Shown here: in pieces, positions 1 through 7,955 of the stretch
Layout of the letters: every line of letters starts with the position of its first letter
Position numbering within the stretch: position 1 is the stretch's first letter
NCBI GenBank assembly: GCA_964396895.1
Contig: CAYNGJ010000003.1
Span: 234,419-298,418 of the forward strand
Origin: UBA2334 sp964396895
GTDB taxonomy: Bacteria > Pseudomonadota > Gammaproteobacteria > Burkholderiales > Burkholderiaceae_C
DNA: 64,000 nucleotides
Direction: 5' to 3'
Translations under genes and position numbers: made by a program
The notes under the pieces: model-generated
Seen by the model: the letters and a program-made list of their open reading frames with translations, nothing else
What the model was told of the DNA's origin: nothing
Databases searched by the model: none

Positions 1-1077
1 ATTGTTTTGGCCGTCGCCAATGGTGAGGCTGGCGCGTTGGTTGCCTTGCGTCGCCCAGTAGGCAATGTGTGCGCCCAGTTGATCCATGGCTTGCTCCATG
101 CTCTCCGGCGTGGGCATGCCTGGTACATCGGGCGGGGGCATCGGGGTGACATCTGTCCCAGCGCCGTCCATGGCGGAGGCGAAGAGGGGCGTTGCCGGGG
201 CAGAATTGGCGTCTTGGGAGCGGATGCCGACCAGCGGTGTACCCGCCGCCGACTCGGTGGCTTGCGACGGTTCGCGCCCAGACGTCGATGGGTCGGTCAC
301 CTGTCCCGATTTCCCTGCCACGGACAGTGGAGTGAGGGTTGGGGTGGTCGCATCTGCTGGCGATCCCCTGAGGGCCAGTGACACCGTGGAGGGCGTGGTG
401 GCACTGGAGGCCGTCGTGGATGGTCCTGTGCTCAGCGCATGCCTGAGCGTGCCCGGTTTGGCCTTGGCGCCAGGGGGCGCGTCCGCCATGCCCATGGCGG
501 GACCTGCTCGTGCAGGTGTGTAGGACGTGCTTGTGGCGGTATCCGCCGAGTCGGGGCTGGCCGCTCGCAGGGTTGCCAGCATCTCGGCGGGCAAGGCCTC
601 GTCGACGGGTTGCAGCGACCGAGCGTCAATGCCGCTGCCGGGTTGCGTGGTCAATGCGCCAGGCAGGGGCGTCGTCGCCCATGTGCTCGCCCCATCTATG
701 GGCTTGTCGTTGGGCGCACTGACCGTTCCACCCGTGCCCACCTGTGGGCTGGTGCCGTCCGCAGGTTTGGCATTGATTGGTCCGGCGGAGGTTGCCGAGG
801 CTGTCGCAAAGCTCTGCCAGTTCATCAGGCCCAGCAGAGCCAATTGGCCGGGGCTGAGGTGCTCGTCGGTGTCTACGGTTGGGGGCTGCGTGTCGGTGGT
901 GTCCGTGGCGGTCTGCTGTGCCACTTCCAAAGCGGGCTCGACATCGGCCAGCATCAGCAGCGCCGCAAAGTTGCTGGCGGGTGTTTGGGGTGTCTGTTGA
1001 CCAGACTTGGGTTGGTTGGCCTTGTGGGCTTGTGCCATGCGGTCTGGGGACTGAGTGGCAAGGGCGGTAGTGGTCAT
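1..1077 (-). CDS. fliK: Flagellar hook-length control protein FliK (N-terminal part; runs off the window)
   Basis: The reading frame starts at ATG 1075-1077 and stays open to base 1, so about 359 N-terminal residues are present and the C-terminal switch domain lies outside the window. The visible protein is rich in Ala, Pro, Thr and Gln with little predicted fold, as expected for the ruler part of FliK, which measures hook length while being exported and then switches FlhB specificity. The start codon overlaps the fliJ stop in an ATGA arrangement, so translation is probably coupled. Identification rests on composition and on its place after fliJ in the conserved fliFGHIJK order; FliK sequence itself is poorly conserved. 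Confidence 0.8.
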   Translation of the reverse strand, partial: MTTTALATQSPDRMAQAHKANQPKSGQQTPQTPASNFAALLMLADVEPALEVAQQTATDTTDTQPPTVDTDEHLSPGQLALLGLMNWQSFATASATSAGPINAKPADGTSPQVGTGGTVSAPNDKPIDGASTWATTPLPGALTTQPGSGIDARSLQPVDEALPAEMLATLRAASPDSADTATSTSYTPARAGPAMGMADAPPGAKAKPGTLRHALSTGPSTTASSATTPSTVSLALRGSPADATTPTLTPLSVAGKSGQVTDPSTSGREPSQATESAAGTPLVGIRSQDANSAPATPLFASAMDGAGTDVTPMPPPDVPGMPTPESMEQAMDQLGAHIAYWATQGNQRASLTIGDGQNN

Positions 1078-1544
1078 GGGGTCGGCTCCTGTTCGGCCTG
1101 CCGACGCTGGTGTGCGAGCATGGACATGGCCATTTCATCGTTCATTTTTTGTTCGGCCTTGTGGGCCGCCAGGCGTTGCTGGGTCAGCGTGCGCTCGACC
1201 ACTTTTTCCAGGGTGGCCAGTTCCCGCTCGGCCAACTGCAGTGCAGCCAGCGTTGCTTGCAGATGGCCGTCTCTCTGAGCAATCACGTTGGTTTGAAAGT
1301 CGATGGCGTGCTGGATCTTGTGTGCAAAATCCCGCTGGTGCTGCATCAATACCGGAGACACCCCCGCTGCACTGCGTGCCATCCATTTGGACTGTCCCTC
1401 GTCCGCAAAGTGGGCGAGTTGGTCCATTTGTGCCCGGGCACTGGCCAGGGCCTGCTGAGCCCTGGCCACGTGTGCACCCGCCTCGTCCCGCCGACGTCGG
1501 GCCAGGTCGATCACAGTGGCCAAGCTTTTCAGGTTGATGGACAT
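1074..1544 (-). CDS. fliJ: Flagellar export chaperone/stalk protein FliJ
   Basis: This 156-residue protein is almost entirely charged, Ala/Gln-rich helix with heptad character (for example LEKVVERTL and AEQKMNDEMA), matching the two-helix coiled coil of FliJ, which sits like a gamma subunit in the FliI hexamer and links it to FlhA. Its length is close to the usual 147 residues. It lies 25 bp downstream of fliI and overlaps fliK by 4 bp, inside the fliFGHIJK operon. FliJ is short and weakly conserved, so position in the operon carries much of the weight. Confidence 0.9.
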   Translation of the reverse strand: MSINLKSLATVIDLARRRRDEAGAHVARAQQALASARAQMDQLAHFADEGQSKWMARSAAGVSPVLMQHQRDFAHKIQHAIDFQTNVIAQRDGHLQATLAALQLAERELATLEKVVERTLTQQRLAAHKAEQKMNDEMAMSMLAHQRRQAEQEPTP

Positions 1545-1569
1545 GGGTGGCGTTCAGTGGCGTTGGCGC

Positions 1570-3030
1570 TCAGGGGTTGGGTGGCTTGCCAGCGGGGTCG
1601 TTCATCAGACGGGTCATTTGCATGATGCAGTCGTTCAGCGGTGCGGATTCGTGCATGTCTTGGGTCAAAAACGCTTGCATGGACGGGAACAAAGCAATGG
1701 CCCTGTCGGTTTCCGCATCACTGCCAGTGGCATACACGCCCAGTTGTATCAGGTCACGGGTTTTTTGATACCTCGAATAAAGGGCTTTAAACCGGCGAGA
1801 TACATCCCAGTGCACGCGTGTGGTCACATTGTTCATGACCCGCGAGGCCGATTGCTCCACATCAATCGCCGGAAAGTGGCCCGCCTCTGCCAAGCTGCGC
1901 GACAGCACCACATGGCCATCCAGAATGGCGCGTGCGGCATCGGCAATCGGATCCTGTTGGTCGTCGCCCTCCGAGAGCACCGTGTAGAAGGCCGTGATGG
2001 AGCCCACGCCATTGAGTCCGTTACCACTGCGCTCTACGAGGGCCGGCAGTTTGGCGAAGCATGACGGTGGGTAGCCTTTGGTGGCAGGGGGTTCGCCGAT
2101 GGCAAGGGCAATTTCCCGCTGTGCCATGGCGTAGCGGGTGAGCGAGTCCATCAGCAGCAGCACATGCTGGCCCTCGTCGCGGAATCGCTCCGCGACGGCA
2201 GTGGCGTAAGCCGCTCCTTGCATGCGCACCAGGGGAGGGGCATCGGCGGGTGCCGCCACGACCACGGAACGCTGTCGACCGTCCTCGCCCAGGATGTCTT
2301 CAATGAACTCTTTGACTTCGCGCCCCCGCTCACCGATCAGGCCCACCACAATCACATCGGCCTGGGTGTACCTCGCCATCATGCCCAGCAGCACACTTTT
2401 GCCCACCCCGGAACCGGCAAACAAACCAATCCGCTGGCCCCGCCCGACGGTCAGCAGGCTGTTGATGCAGCGCACGCCCGTGTCCAACGGTACCCGGATG
2501 GGTTCGCGCTCCATGGCGTTCAGGGGTTGTCTGTCCAGCGGCGCCAAGTCCACATCCACCAGATGCCCATGGCCATCCATGGGCCGGCCATGGGCGTCCA
2601 CCACCCGACCCAGCAAGCCGCGCCCCAGGGGCAGTCGGAGCACACCCTTGTCGTTCGGATTCACGGCGCGGCCAGGATGCCCCCAGCGGGGCAGGGGACG
2701 GTAGGGCGCCACCGGCGTGACGGTGGCGCCGGCGGTCAGGCCGTGCACATCGTCTGCGGGCATCAGGTAAGCCCTGTTCCCCGAGAAACCGACGATTTCA
2801 GCCAGTACGGTTTCTTGGTTGCCGGCATCGATCAGGCATTGGCTGCCCACGGGCGCCCTGACGCCGGACGCCTCCAGTACCAGTCCCGCCAGACGGGTGA
2901 GTGTGCCCCTGACCTCCAGTGGCGCGGGCAGTTCGGCACGCTGCTGAATTTCCTGGAAAAAGTCCGGCCACGCGCTGGCAGTGTTGTCGGCGGGACTTCC
3001 TGCTGATGATGTGCCTTTAGCTGGGTTCAT
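1570..3030 (-). CDS. fliI: Flagellum-specific ATPase FliI
   Basis: FliI is the hexameric ATPase of the flagellar type III export gate. The 486-residue protein shows the F1-beta-like Walker A loop GSGVGKS near residue 206, Walker B LLLMDSLTRYAMAQRE, and the following IGEPPATKGYPPS stretch typical of the FliI/YscN family. The N-terminus is slightly longer than the E. coli enzyme (457 residues). The ATG at 3030 overlaps the 3' end of fliH by 14 bp. FliH and FliJ, its regulator and stalk, are encoded on either side, so the ATPase complex is complete here. Confidence 0.97.
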   Translation of the reverse strand: MNPAKGTSSAGSPADNTASAWPDFFQEIQQRAELPAPLEVRGTLTRLAGLVLEASGVRAPVGSQCLIDAGNQETVLAEIVGFSGNRAYLMPADDVHGLTAGATVTPVAPYRPLPRWGHPGRAVNPNDKGVLRLPLGRGLLGRVVDAHGRPMDGHGHLVDVDLAPLDRQPLNAMEREPIRVPLDTGVRCINSLLTVGRGQRIGLFAGSGVGKSVLLGMMARYTQADVIVVGLIGERGREVKEFIEDILGEDGRQRSVVVAAPADAPPLVRMQGAAYATAVAERFRDEGQHVLLLMDSLTRYAMAQREIALAIGEPPATKGYPPSCFAKLPALVERSGNGLNGVGSITAFYTVLSEGDDQQDPIADAARAILDGHVVLSRSLAEAGHFPAIDVEQSASRVMNNVTTRVHWDVSRRFKALYSRYQKTRDLIQLGVYATGSDAETDRAIALFPSMQAFLTQDMHESAPLNDCIMQMTRLMNDPAGKPPNP

Positions 3031-3718
3031 CGTTTTCTTCCCAGGCCGAACTCAGGCCCAGGTTGGCAATGGTGCGGGCCCAACGCTTTTCCAGTGTGGC
3101 GTCCACCGTGTTGCCCGGTGTTTCCACCCAACAACCGCCCGGTGTGATGTTCGGGTCGGGAACAAATCGGGGGCTGCCCGGTTCGGGTGGTGTGGTCCAG
3201 CCGGCTTCCAGTGCGGCAAAATCGTCTGGATGCAGGCGCACCGTGATGGCTTGCGCGTCTGCGGCCAACAAACCCACAGCCTCTTCCACCACGGGTTTGA
3301 CAAACTCAGGGTCTGTGCTCAGTTCCCTGCGTATGACTTGGCGGGCCAAGTCGCAGGCCATGGCCAGCACACACTGCGCCATATCGGCTTGAATGTCGGC
3401 CAGGCGTTGGTGCATCTCGGCAAGGACAGTGTCAAAGCGCTGGGTGGCCTCCTTGGTAGCGGTTTTGGTGGGCTCTTCCAAGGCCGTCCGCGTTTCTTCG
3501 CATCCGGCCTCATGGCCGTCGGCATATCCTTCTTCGTAGGACTGCTTGCGCAGGGCGTCCATGTCCGCCGCGATCGCTTCCGGCGAGGGTGGGGGAGGCA
3601 TCACCACCTCGTCGGGGTGGGGGGTGCCGTCCACATTGGAGAATCGCCAAGCCGCAACAGCGTCGATTTCCTCCCGCGGAATGAACCGGGAATAGGCAGA
3701 CTTAGACGAATGCGTCAT
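3017..3718 (-). CDS. fliH: Flagellar assembly protein FliH (ATPase stator/regulator)
   Basis: FliH dimers bind FliI, hold it inactive until docking, and connect it to the C-ring. The protein (233 residues from ATG 3718) has an N-terminal segment with Arg-Phe-Ile-Pro, a Glu/Ala-rich central helix, and a C-terminal domain of the V-ATPase E-subunit type (ACDLARQVIRRELSTDP, then VRLHPDDFAALEAG). I chose ATG 3718 rather than GTG 3724 because a GGAGG ribosome-binding site lies five bases upstream of it. The gene overlaps fliG by 17 bp and fliI by 14 bp. Confidence 0.93.
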   Translation of the reverse strand: MTHSSKSAYSRFIPREEIDAVAAWRFSNVDGTPHPDEVVMPPPPSPEAIAADMDALRKQSYEEGYADGHEAGCEETRTALEEPTKTATKEATQRFDTVLAEMHQRLADIQADMAQCVLAMACDLARQVIRRELSTDPEFVKPVVEEAVGLLAADAQAITVRLHPDDFAALEAGWTTPPEPGSPRFVPDPNITPGGCWVETPGNTVDATLEKRWARTIANLGLSSAWEENDEPS

Positions 3719-4697
3719 CTCCACCTCCGCCCATGACGATCTGTCCCTCGTCGGTCAGGCGACGCACAATTTTGAGAATTTCTTTCTGCTGGTTCTCTAC
3801 TTCTGACAGACGAACGGGGCCGCGCGACTCCAAGTCTTCGCGCAAGGCTTCGGCTGCGCGCGACGACATGTTGGCCAGTACCTTTTCACGCAATTCTTGG
3901 GAGGCCCCTTTGAGCGAAATGACCAGGGTCTCGGAGGCCACTTCTTTCAGCACCATTTGCACCGACTTGTCGTCGAGCTTGAGCAAGTCCTCGAAGGTGA
4001 ACATCTTGTCCATGATTTTCTGAGCCAGGTCCGGGTCGTGTTCACGGATGGACTCGATCACGCCGGTCTCAATGCTGGTGCCCATGAGGTTGATGATTTC
4101 AGCAGCGGTTTTCACACCACCCAACGACGTCTTGCGGATTTTGTCGCCGCCGGCCAGCACGCGGTAGAGCACCTCGTTCAGGTCTTTTAACGCCGTCGGC
4201 TGTATGCCCTCCAAGGTGGCGATGCGCAGCATCACTTCGTTGCGAGTGCGTTCGGTGAAATTTTTGAGCACACCGGCGGTCTGGTCAAAGTCCAGGTGCA
4301 CCAAAATGGCCGCCAAAATTTGCGGGTGTTCATTGCGCAGCAACTCGGCCACGGACAAGGGGTCCATCCATTTCAGGCTTTCAATGCCCGACACGTCGCC
4401 GCCTTGCAGAATGCGGTCAATCAGCAACGATGCCTTGTCGTCGCCCAGCGCGCGTTTCAGCACAGAGCGCACATAGTTGTCCGTGTCCGACACCAGCAGG
4501 CTTTGCGAGGCGGCTTCGTGGGTAAACTTTTGGATCACGTCCTCCACCTTCTGGTGGGTGACGCCGCGGGTGCGGGCAATGGTTTCACCCAGCTTTTGCA
4601 CCTCTTTGGGCGACAGGTGTTTGAACACCTCGGCAGCCTCTTCCTCGCCCAGCGACATCAAAAATATCGCTGCATCCTGAACGCCATCGTCTTCCAT
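3702..4697 (-). CDS. fliG: Flagellar motor switch protein FliG
   Basis: FliG forms the upper C-ring, binding FliF through its N-terminus and MotA through its C-terminal charged helix. From ATG 4697 the protein is exactly 331 residues, the E. coli length, and AAGGA lies eight bases upstream; an earlier ATG at 4742 would add 15 atypical residues inside fliF. Diagnostic segments are FLMSLGEEEAAEVFKHLSP at the N-terminus, the middle EHPQILAAILVHL motif, and the C-terminal torque helix FTFEDLLKLDDKSVQMVL with its conserved charged residues. Confidence 0.96.
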   Translation of the reverse strand: MEDDGVQDAAIFLMSLGEEEAAEVFKHLSPKEVQKLGETIARTRGVTHQKVEDVIQKFTHEAASQSLLVSDTDNYVRSVLKRALGDDKASLLIDRILQGGDVSGIESLKWMDPLSVAELLRNEHPQILAAILVHLDFDQTAGVLKNFTERTRNEVMLRIATLEGIQPTALKDLNEVLYRVLAGGDKIRKTSLGGVKTAAEIINLMGTSIETGVIESIREHDPDLAQKIMDKMFTFEDLLKLDDKSVQMVLKEVASETLVISLKGASQELREKVLANMSSRAAEALREDLESRGPVRLSEVENQQKEILKIVRRLTDEGQIVMGGGGDDAFV

Positions 4698-4722
4698 GGT
4701 CGGAGTCCTTGTGTCACGGGTA

Positions 4723-6444
4723 TCAGGCCGGAGCCTCGCCATTGACCCAGGTTTTGATGATGTTGGCCACGGCCACCGGGTTGTCTTTGGACAGTCGGCG
4801 GGCGTCTTCCAGGCGCAACTGGTGCTCGCTGATGGGGGCGTCGAGGGCCGATGCCTCTGACCCTGGCAGCAGGCCCGGGCGTTCCGTCACATCGCTGATC
4901 ACGGTTTCGAGTTGTCGCTGTCCACCCTCGCCGGATTCTCCGGGAACTGGGGGAGGGGCGCTGATCATTTTCATGCTGGGTCGGACGAATCCTAGCAGCA
5001 CCACCAAGCCCAGAATCAACGCCCCCACGGGCCAAGCCAGGGTTCGGGCCAGGTCCACCGTGTCTGGTTGCTGCCACAGCGGCACGTCCACCGCCTCTAC
5101 CTTGGTCACGGAGAAGGGGGCGTTCATCAGGTTGACGGAATCCCCGCGGTCTTTGCTGAAGCCGATGGCTTCGCGCACCAGTGCCGTCATCTGCTCAATT
5201 TGTTCGGGCGGCAGGGGTTGGGTCACCTCTTTGCCGGTTTTGGGGTCGGTGGTGGTGCGGTGGTTCACCACCACGGCGGCGGTCAGTCGGCGGATGTTGC
5301 CGGTGCTCGCTTTGACGACCCGCACCGTCTTGTCCACCTCGTAGTTCACGACCGACTCACGGCGCATGGTGTTGGCGCTGTTGGTGCCAGGGGCACCGTT
5401 GGGTCCGGTAACGCCAGGGGACACAGCCGCACCGTTGACCGGGGCCGCAGAGGCGCCAGGGGGAATGTTGGATGTGGCCCCAGGTGCGCCGGGGGTTTGG
5501 CCGTTGGTGTCGGTTGTGTTTTCCACCGTTTGCTGGCTTCGCACACTGGCGGGGGAGGCGCCCTGGTTGGGGTTGTGGGTTTCCGAGGTTTGTTCGGACT
5601 GAGAGAAGTCCACATCTGCCGTCACCTGGGCCCGCACGTTCTGGCGACCCAGCAGGGGCTCCAAAATGTCCATGACTCGGCGTGTGTAGGTGTCCTCGAT
5701 CTTCTGCACGTATTGCAGTTGCTGGGTGTCAACGCCCAGGGATTGACCATCGGGAGGGTTGGACAGCAGGTTGCCCGACTCGTCAATGACACTCACCGAC
5801 TTGGGGGGGAGTTCTGGAACACTGGCTGCCACCAAGTGAACGATGCCGGCCACTTGGGTTTTGTCCAGCGTGCGACCGGGGTGCAAGGTGACCAGCACGG
5901 AGGCCGAAGGTTTTTGCTGTTCACGGAAAAACCCGTTTTGGCTGGGCAGCGCCAAATGGATGCGAGCCGACTGGACCGCCCCAATGGACTGGATGGATCG
6001 TGTCAGTTCACCCTCCAGGCCACGTTGGAATGTCAGGCGCTCTTGGAACTGGGTCATGCCAAAGCGATTGGCCTCCATCATCTCGAACCCCCCGACCGAA
6101 CCCTTTGGCAGACCCTGCGAGGCCAGGCGCAAGCGGGTATCGTGCACTCGGTCGGCCGGCACCATGATGGCTTGGCCGCCTTCGGTGTATTTGTAGGGCA
6201 CGTTCATTTGTGCCAGTTGGGCCACGATGGCGCCGCCGTCCTTGTCGCTGACGTTGGCGAACAGCACACGCCAATCGGGCTGCTTGCCCATGAAAACGGC
6301 CGCAATCACGATTGCCAGCAAGGCGACCACGCCCGCCAGCGCTTTGATTTTCTGCCCGCCATTCAGACGTCCGAAGCCTTCAGCAAGAGGGCTGCGGGGG
6401 GTGATGATGGGCTGTGCATCGATGTCAGCAACGGCGGTACTCAT
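4723..6444 (-). CDS. fliF: Flagellar MS-ring protein FliF
   Basis: FliF builds the membrane MS-ring on which the C-ring and export gate assemble. The protein (573 residues from ATG 6444; a TTG at 6459 is the alternative) has a first membrane helix near residues 30-50 (ALAGVVALLAIVIAAVFMG), ring-building motifs such as NVSDKDGGAIVAQL and GGFEMMEANRFGMTQFQE, a long Pro/Gly/Ala/Asn-rich periplasmic insertion in the middle, a second membrane helix near residue 475, and a short cytoplasmic FliG-binding tail ending in NIIKTWVNGEAPA. It is the first gene of the fliFGHIJK run and diverges from fliE. Confidence 0.96.
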   Translation of the reverse strand: MSTAVADIDAQPIITPRSPLAEGFGRLNGGQKIKALAGVVALLAIVIAAVFMGKQPDWRVLFANVSDKDGGAIVAQLAQMNVPYKYTEGGQAIMVPADRVHDTRLRLASQGLPKGSVGGFEMMEANRFGMTQFQERLTFQRGLEGELTRSIQSIGAVQSARIHLALPSQNGFFREQQKPSASVLVTLHPGRTLDKTQVAGIVHLVAASVPELPPKSVSVIDESGNLLSNPPDGQSLGVDTQQLQYVQKIEDTYTRRVMDILEPLLGRQNVRAQVTADVDFSQSEQTSETHNPNQGASPASVRSQQTVENTTDTNGQTPGAPGATSNIPPGASAAPVNGAAVSPGVTGPNGAPGTNSANTMRRESVVNYEVDKTVRVVKASTGNIRRLTAAVVVNHRTTTDPKTGKEVTQPLPPEQIEQMTALVREAIGFSKDRGDSVNLMNAPFSVTKVEAVDVPLWQQPDTVDLARTLAWPVGALILGLVVLLGFVRPSMKMISAPPPVPGESGEGGQRQLETVISDVTERPGLLPGSEASALDAPISEHQLRLEDARRLSKDNPVAVANIIKTWVNGEAPA

Positions 6445-6618
6445 GGCGGTTTGGCTCAAAGGTAAACAGGGGCAACTTACCCGAATGCCTGCATTGTCTG
6501 TACCCGGTCGGCAGACTAAAGGCCAATAAGCGCCCTCTTCCTGGCGTTATTCCAACTCAAGTTCCCAGGTGCCCCGCCGTACCATTCTTGCCAGCCCCAA
6601 CCTCGGCAGGAGTCCCCC

Positions 6619-6984
6619 ATGAACATGCGCATCAACACCCTTCAAAGCCAGGCGCTGGCCCAGTTGGCCGCGCAGCGTTTGCAAAACCCCGCCATTTCCG
6701 GTGGCTCAGCGGCCAAGCCTGCCACCTTGCCAGTGGGGGCAGGCCCCATTCAAGGCACTGATGCCAGTTTTTCGGCCGCTTTCAAGAATGCGCTGACCGC
6801 TGTCAGCGCCGCGCAAAATACCGCATCGGACATGCAGAACAAGGTGCAGATGGGCTCGCCCGACGCCACCCTGGAGGGCACCATGGTCGCCATGCAGAAA
6901 GCGCAAATTGGCTTTCAAACCGCACTGAACGTGCGCAACCGCATGGTGCAGGCCTACTCAGACATCATGAACATGCAAGTTTGA
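6619..6984 (+). CDS. fliE: Flagellar hook-basal body protein FliE
   Basis: FliE joins the MS-ring to the proximal rod and is exported early. The protein is 121 residues. It begins MNMRINTLQSQAL and ends with the conserved region DASFSAAFKNALTAVS ... GTMVAMQKAQIGFQTALNVRNRMVQAYSDIMNMQV, whose C-terminal helix is the family signature. An AGGAG ribosome-binding site precedes ATG 6619. The gene is transcribed divergently from fliF, as in many enteric and beta-proteobacterial clusters, and its stop codon lies inside a copy of a dispersed repeat followed by a terminator. Confidence 0.96.
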   Translation: MNMRINTLQSQALAQLAAQRLQNPAISGGSAAKPATLPVGAGPIQGTDASFSAAFKNALTAVSAAQNTASDMQNKVQMGSPDATLEGTMVAMQKAQIGFQTALNVRNRMVQAYSDIMNMQV

Positions 6985-7035
6985 AGAAAAAATGCCATCC
7001 AGCGCTTAGCTGGCGTCATTCATTGCTATGAAATA
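6982..7035. repeat. Dispersed AGCGCTT-type palindromic repeat at the 3' end of fliE
   Basis: The segment following the last fliE codons carries CCATCCAGCGCTTAGCTGG and then ATTGCTATGAAAT. The same order of motifs occurs at 59105-59147 and, in reverse orientation, twice within tlyA (51811-51945). I recall similar AGCGCTT-centred repeats being very common between genes of Comamonadaceae; that is memory, not a search. Its role is unknown. Confidence 0.5.
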
Positions 7036-7037
7036 AA

Positions 7038-7060
7038 AAAAGGACGCTGAGCGTCCTTTT
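7038..7060. terminator. Bidirectional intrinsic terminator between fliE and fliT
   Basis: AAAAGGACGC, a TGA loop and GCGTCCTTTT form a perfect 10-bp stem with A-rich and T-rich ends. It can therefore stop transcription from fliE on the plus strand and from the fliS-fliT end of the glycosylation operon on the minus strand, since the two convergent genes end on either side of it. Confidence 0.85.
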
Positions 7061-7081
7061 GGGCGGCTGGAAGCACTGTAT

Positions 7082-7444
7082 TCAGTGCAGTTGCCTTTGG
7101 GCATTGCCGCCCAGCATGAAGTCAATGTCGGCCAGCCAGGGTTCCGCCAAAGTGCGGATTTCTGCATCGTGGCGAAGGATGCTGAGCATGATGCGCTGTT
7201 TTTCAGCCCGATCCTGCGGGGCCAGGTTTTGGGTGCGTGCTTCAGCCCGAAGTTGCTCGATCAGCACAGCACATGCACCTTCCAGCTTCACCACTTCGTC
7301 CCAGTTTTCGAGCTGGGCAGCTTCCAGCATCTGACGACTCGCGGATTCAATGGCTTTGTAGTAATCGAGCAGGGTCTGATGGTTGCCAGCACTGTCGGCG
7401 GCATGGGCAGGGGAGGTCGGTGTGGTGATCATGGCGTCTCTCAT
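7082..7444 (-). CDS. fliT: Flagellar chaperone FliT-like protein
   Basis: A 120-residue, mainly helical protein with LLDYYKAIESASRQMLEAAQLENWDEVVKLE, matching the N-terminal helices of FliT, and a C-terminal ILRHDAEIRTLAEPWL. FliT binds FliD, and in enteric bacteria also FlhDC, FliI and FliJ. ATG 7444 overlaps the fliS stop codon as ATGA; ATG 7432 is a possible shorter start. It is the last gene of the long minus-strand run. FliT proteins diverge strongly, so the name leans on the fliS-fliT pairing as well as on the helix pattern. Confidence 0.8.
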   Translation of the reverse strand: MRDAMITTPTSPAHAADSAGNHQTLLDYYKAIESASRQMLEAAQLENWDEVVKLEGACAVLIEQLRAEARTQNLAPQDRAEKQRIMLSILRHDAEIRTLAEPWLADIDFMLGGNAQRQLH

Positions 7445-7842
7445 TGTGCTGAGTGGTTGTGCATGTTTTTCCAAGTGTCGGCAACAGGGGCCATCAGGTT
7501 GACCACTTCGTCAATGAGTTCCACGTCGTTCTTCAAGTGGGCCTGCATCAGTTGAGCGACGCAGTAGTCGTAAAGCAACCCCAGGTTCTGGCTCAACTCG
7601 CCAGCCTGCGGATCCAGCGAGCCTTTGAGTCCCTCGGAAATGATGCGCATGGACTTGGTGATGGCTTGGCTTTTGGCGGCCACGTTACCCGACGCCAAGT
7701 GGATCTTGGCTGCCGACAGGCTGGACAGCAGGCCTTCGAACAGCAGCGAGATCAATTCATGCGGCGAGGCCGTTTCAACCCGACTCTCTACGCCCACCTT
7801 CTTGTAGGCGGAGGCCATTCGCTGTGAAACTGGTGTGTACAT
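7441..7842 (-). CDS. fliS: Flagellin export chaperone FliS
   Basis: FliS caps newly made flagellin to prevent polymerisation in the cytoplasm and delivers it to FlhA. From ATG 7842 the protein is 133 residues, beginning MYTPVSQRMASAYKKVGVES and containing ASPHELISLLFEGLLSSL, the family signature for the flagellin-binding helix bundle, then NLGLLYDYCVAQLMQAHLKND. The frame is open further upstream to ATG 7959, which overlaps the preceding glycosyltransferase stop as ATGA and would add a 39-residue polar tail; neither start has a clear ribosome-binding site. Family length favours 7842, operon architecture favours 7959. Confidence 0.92.
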   Translation of the reverse strand: MYTPVSQRMASAYKKVGVESRVETASPHELISLLFEGLLSSLSAAKIHLASGNVAAKSQAITKSMRIISEGLKGSLDPQAGELSQNLGLLYDYCVAQLMQAHLKNDVELIDEVVNLMAPVADTWKNMHNHSAQ

Positions 7843-7955
7843 GATGCGGTGGTTTTCAGCAGGTGATGCTTCTTTATCGGTGTCGCGTGACAAAACTGAA
7901 GTGGCAGATGCTCTTGATTCACCTGTCTGTTTGGGTTTTCGATCGGGGGTCAAGG

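Noticed and set aside
6557..6583. TCAAGTTC-N11-GCCGTACC upstream of fliE as a sigma-28 promoter
   Set aside because: Spacing is right but the -10 matches only GCCG; fliE is usually an FlhDC-dependent gene, so I do not claim it.
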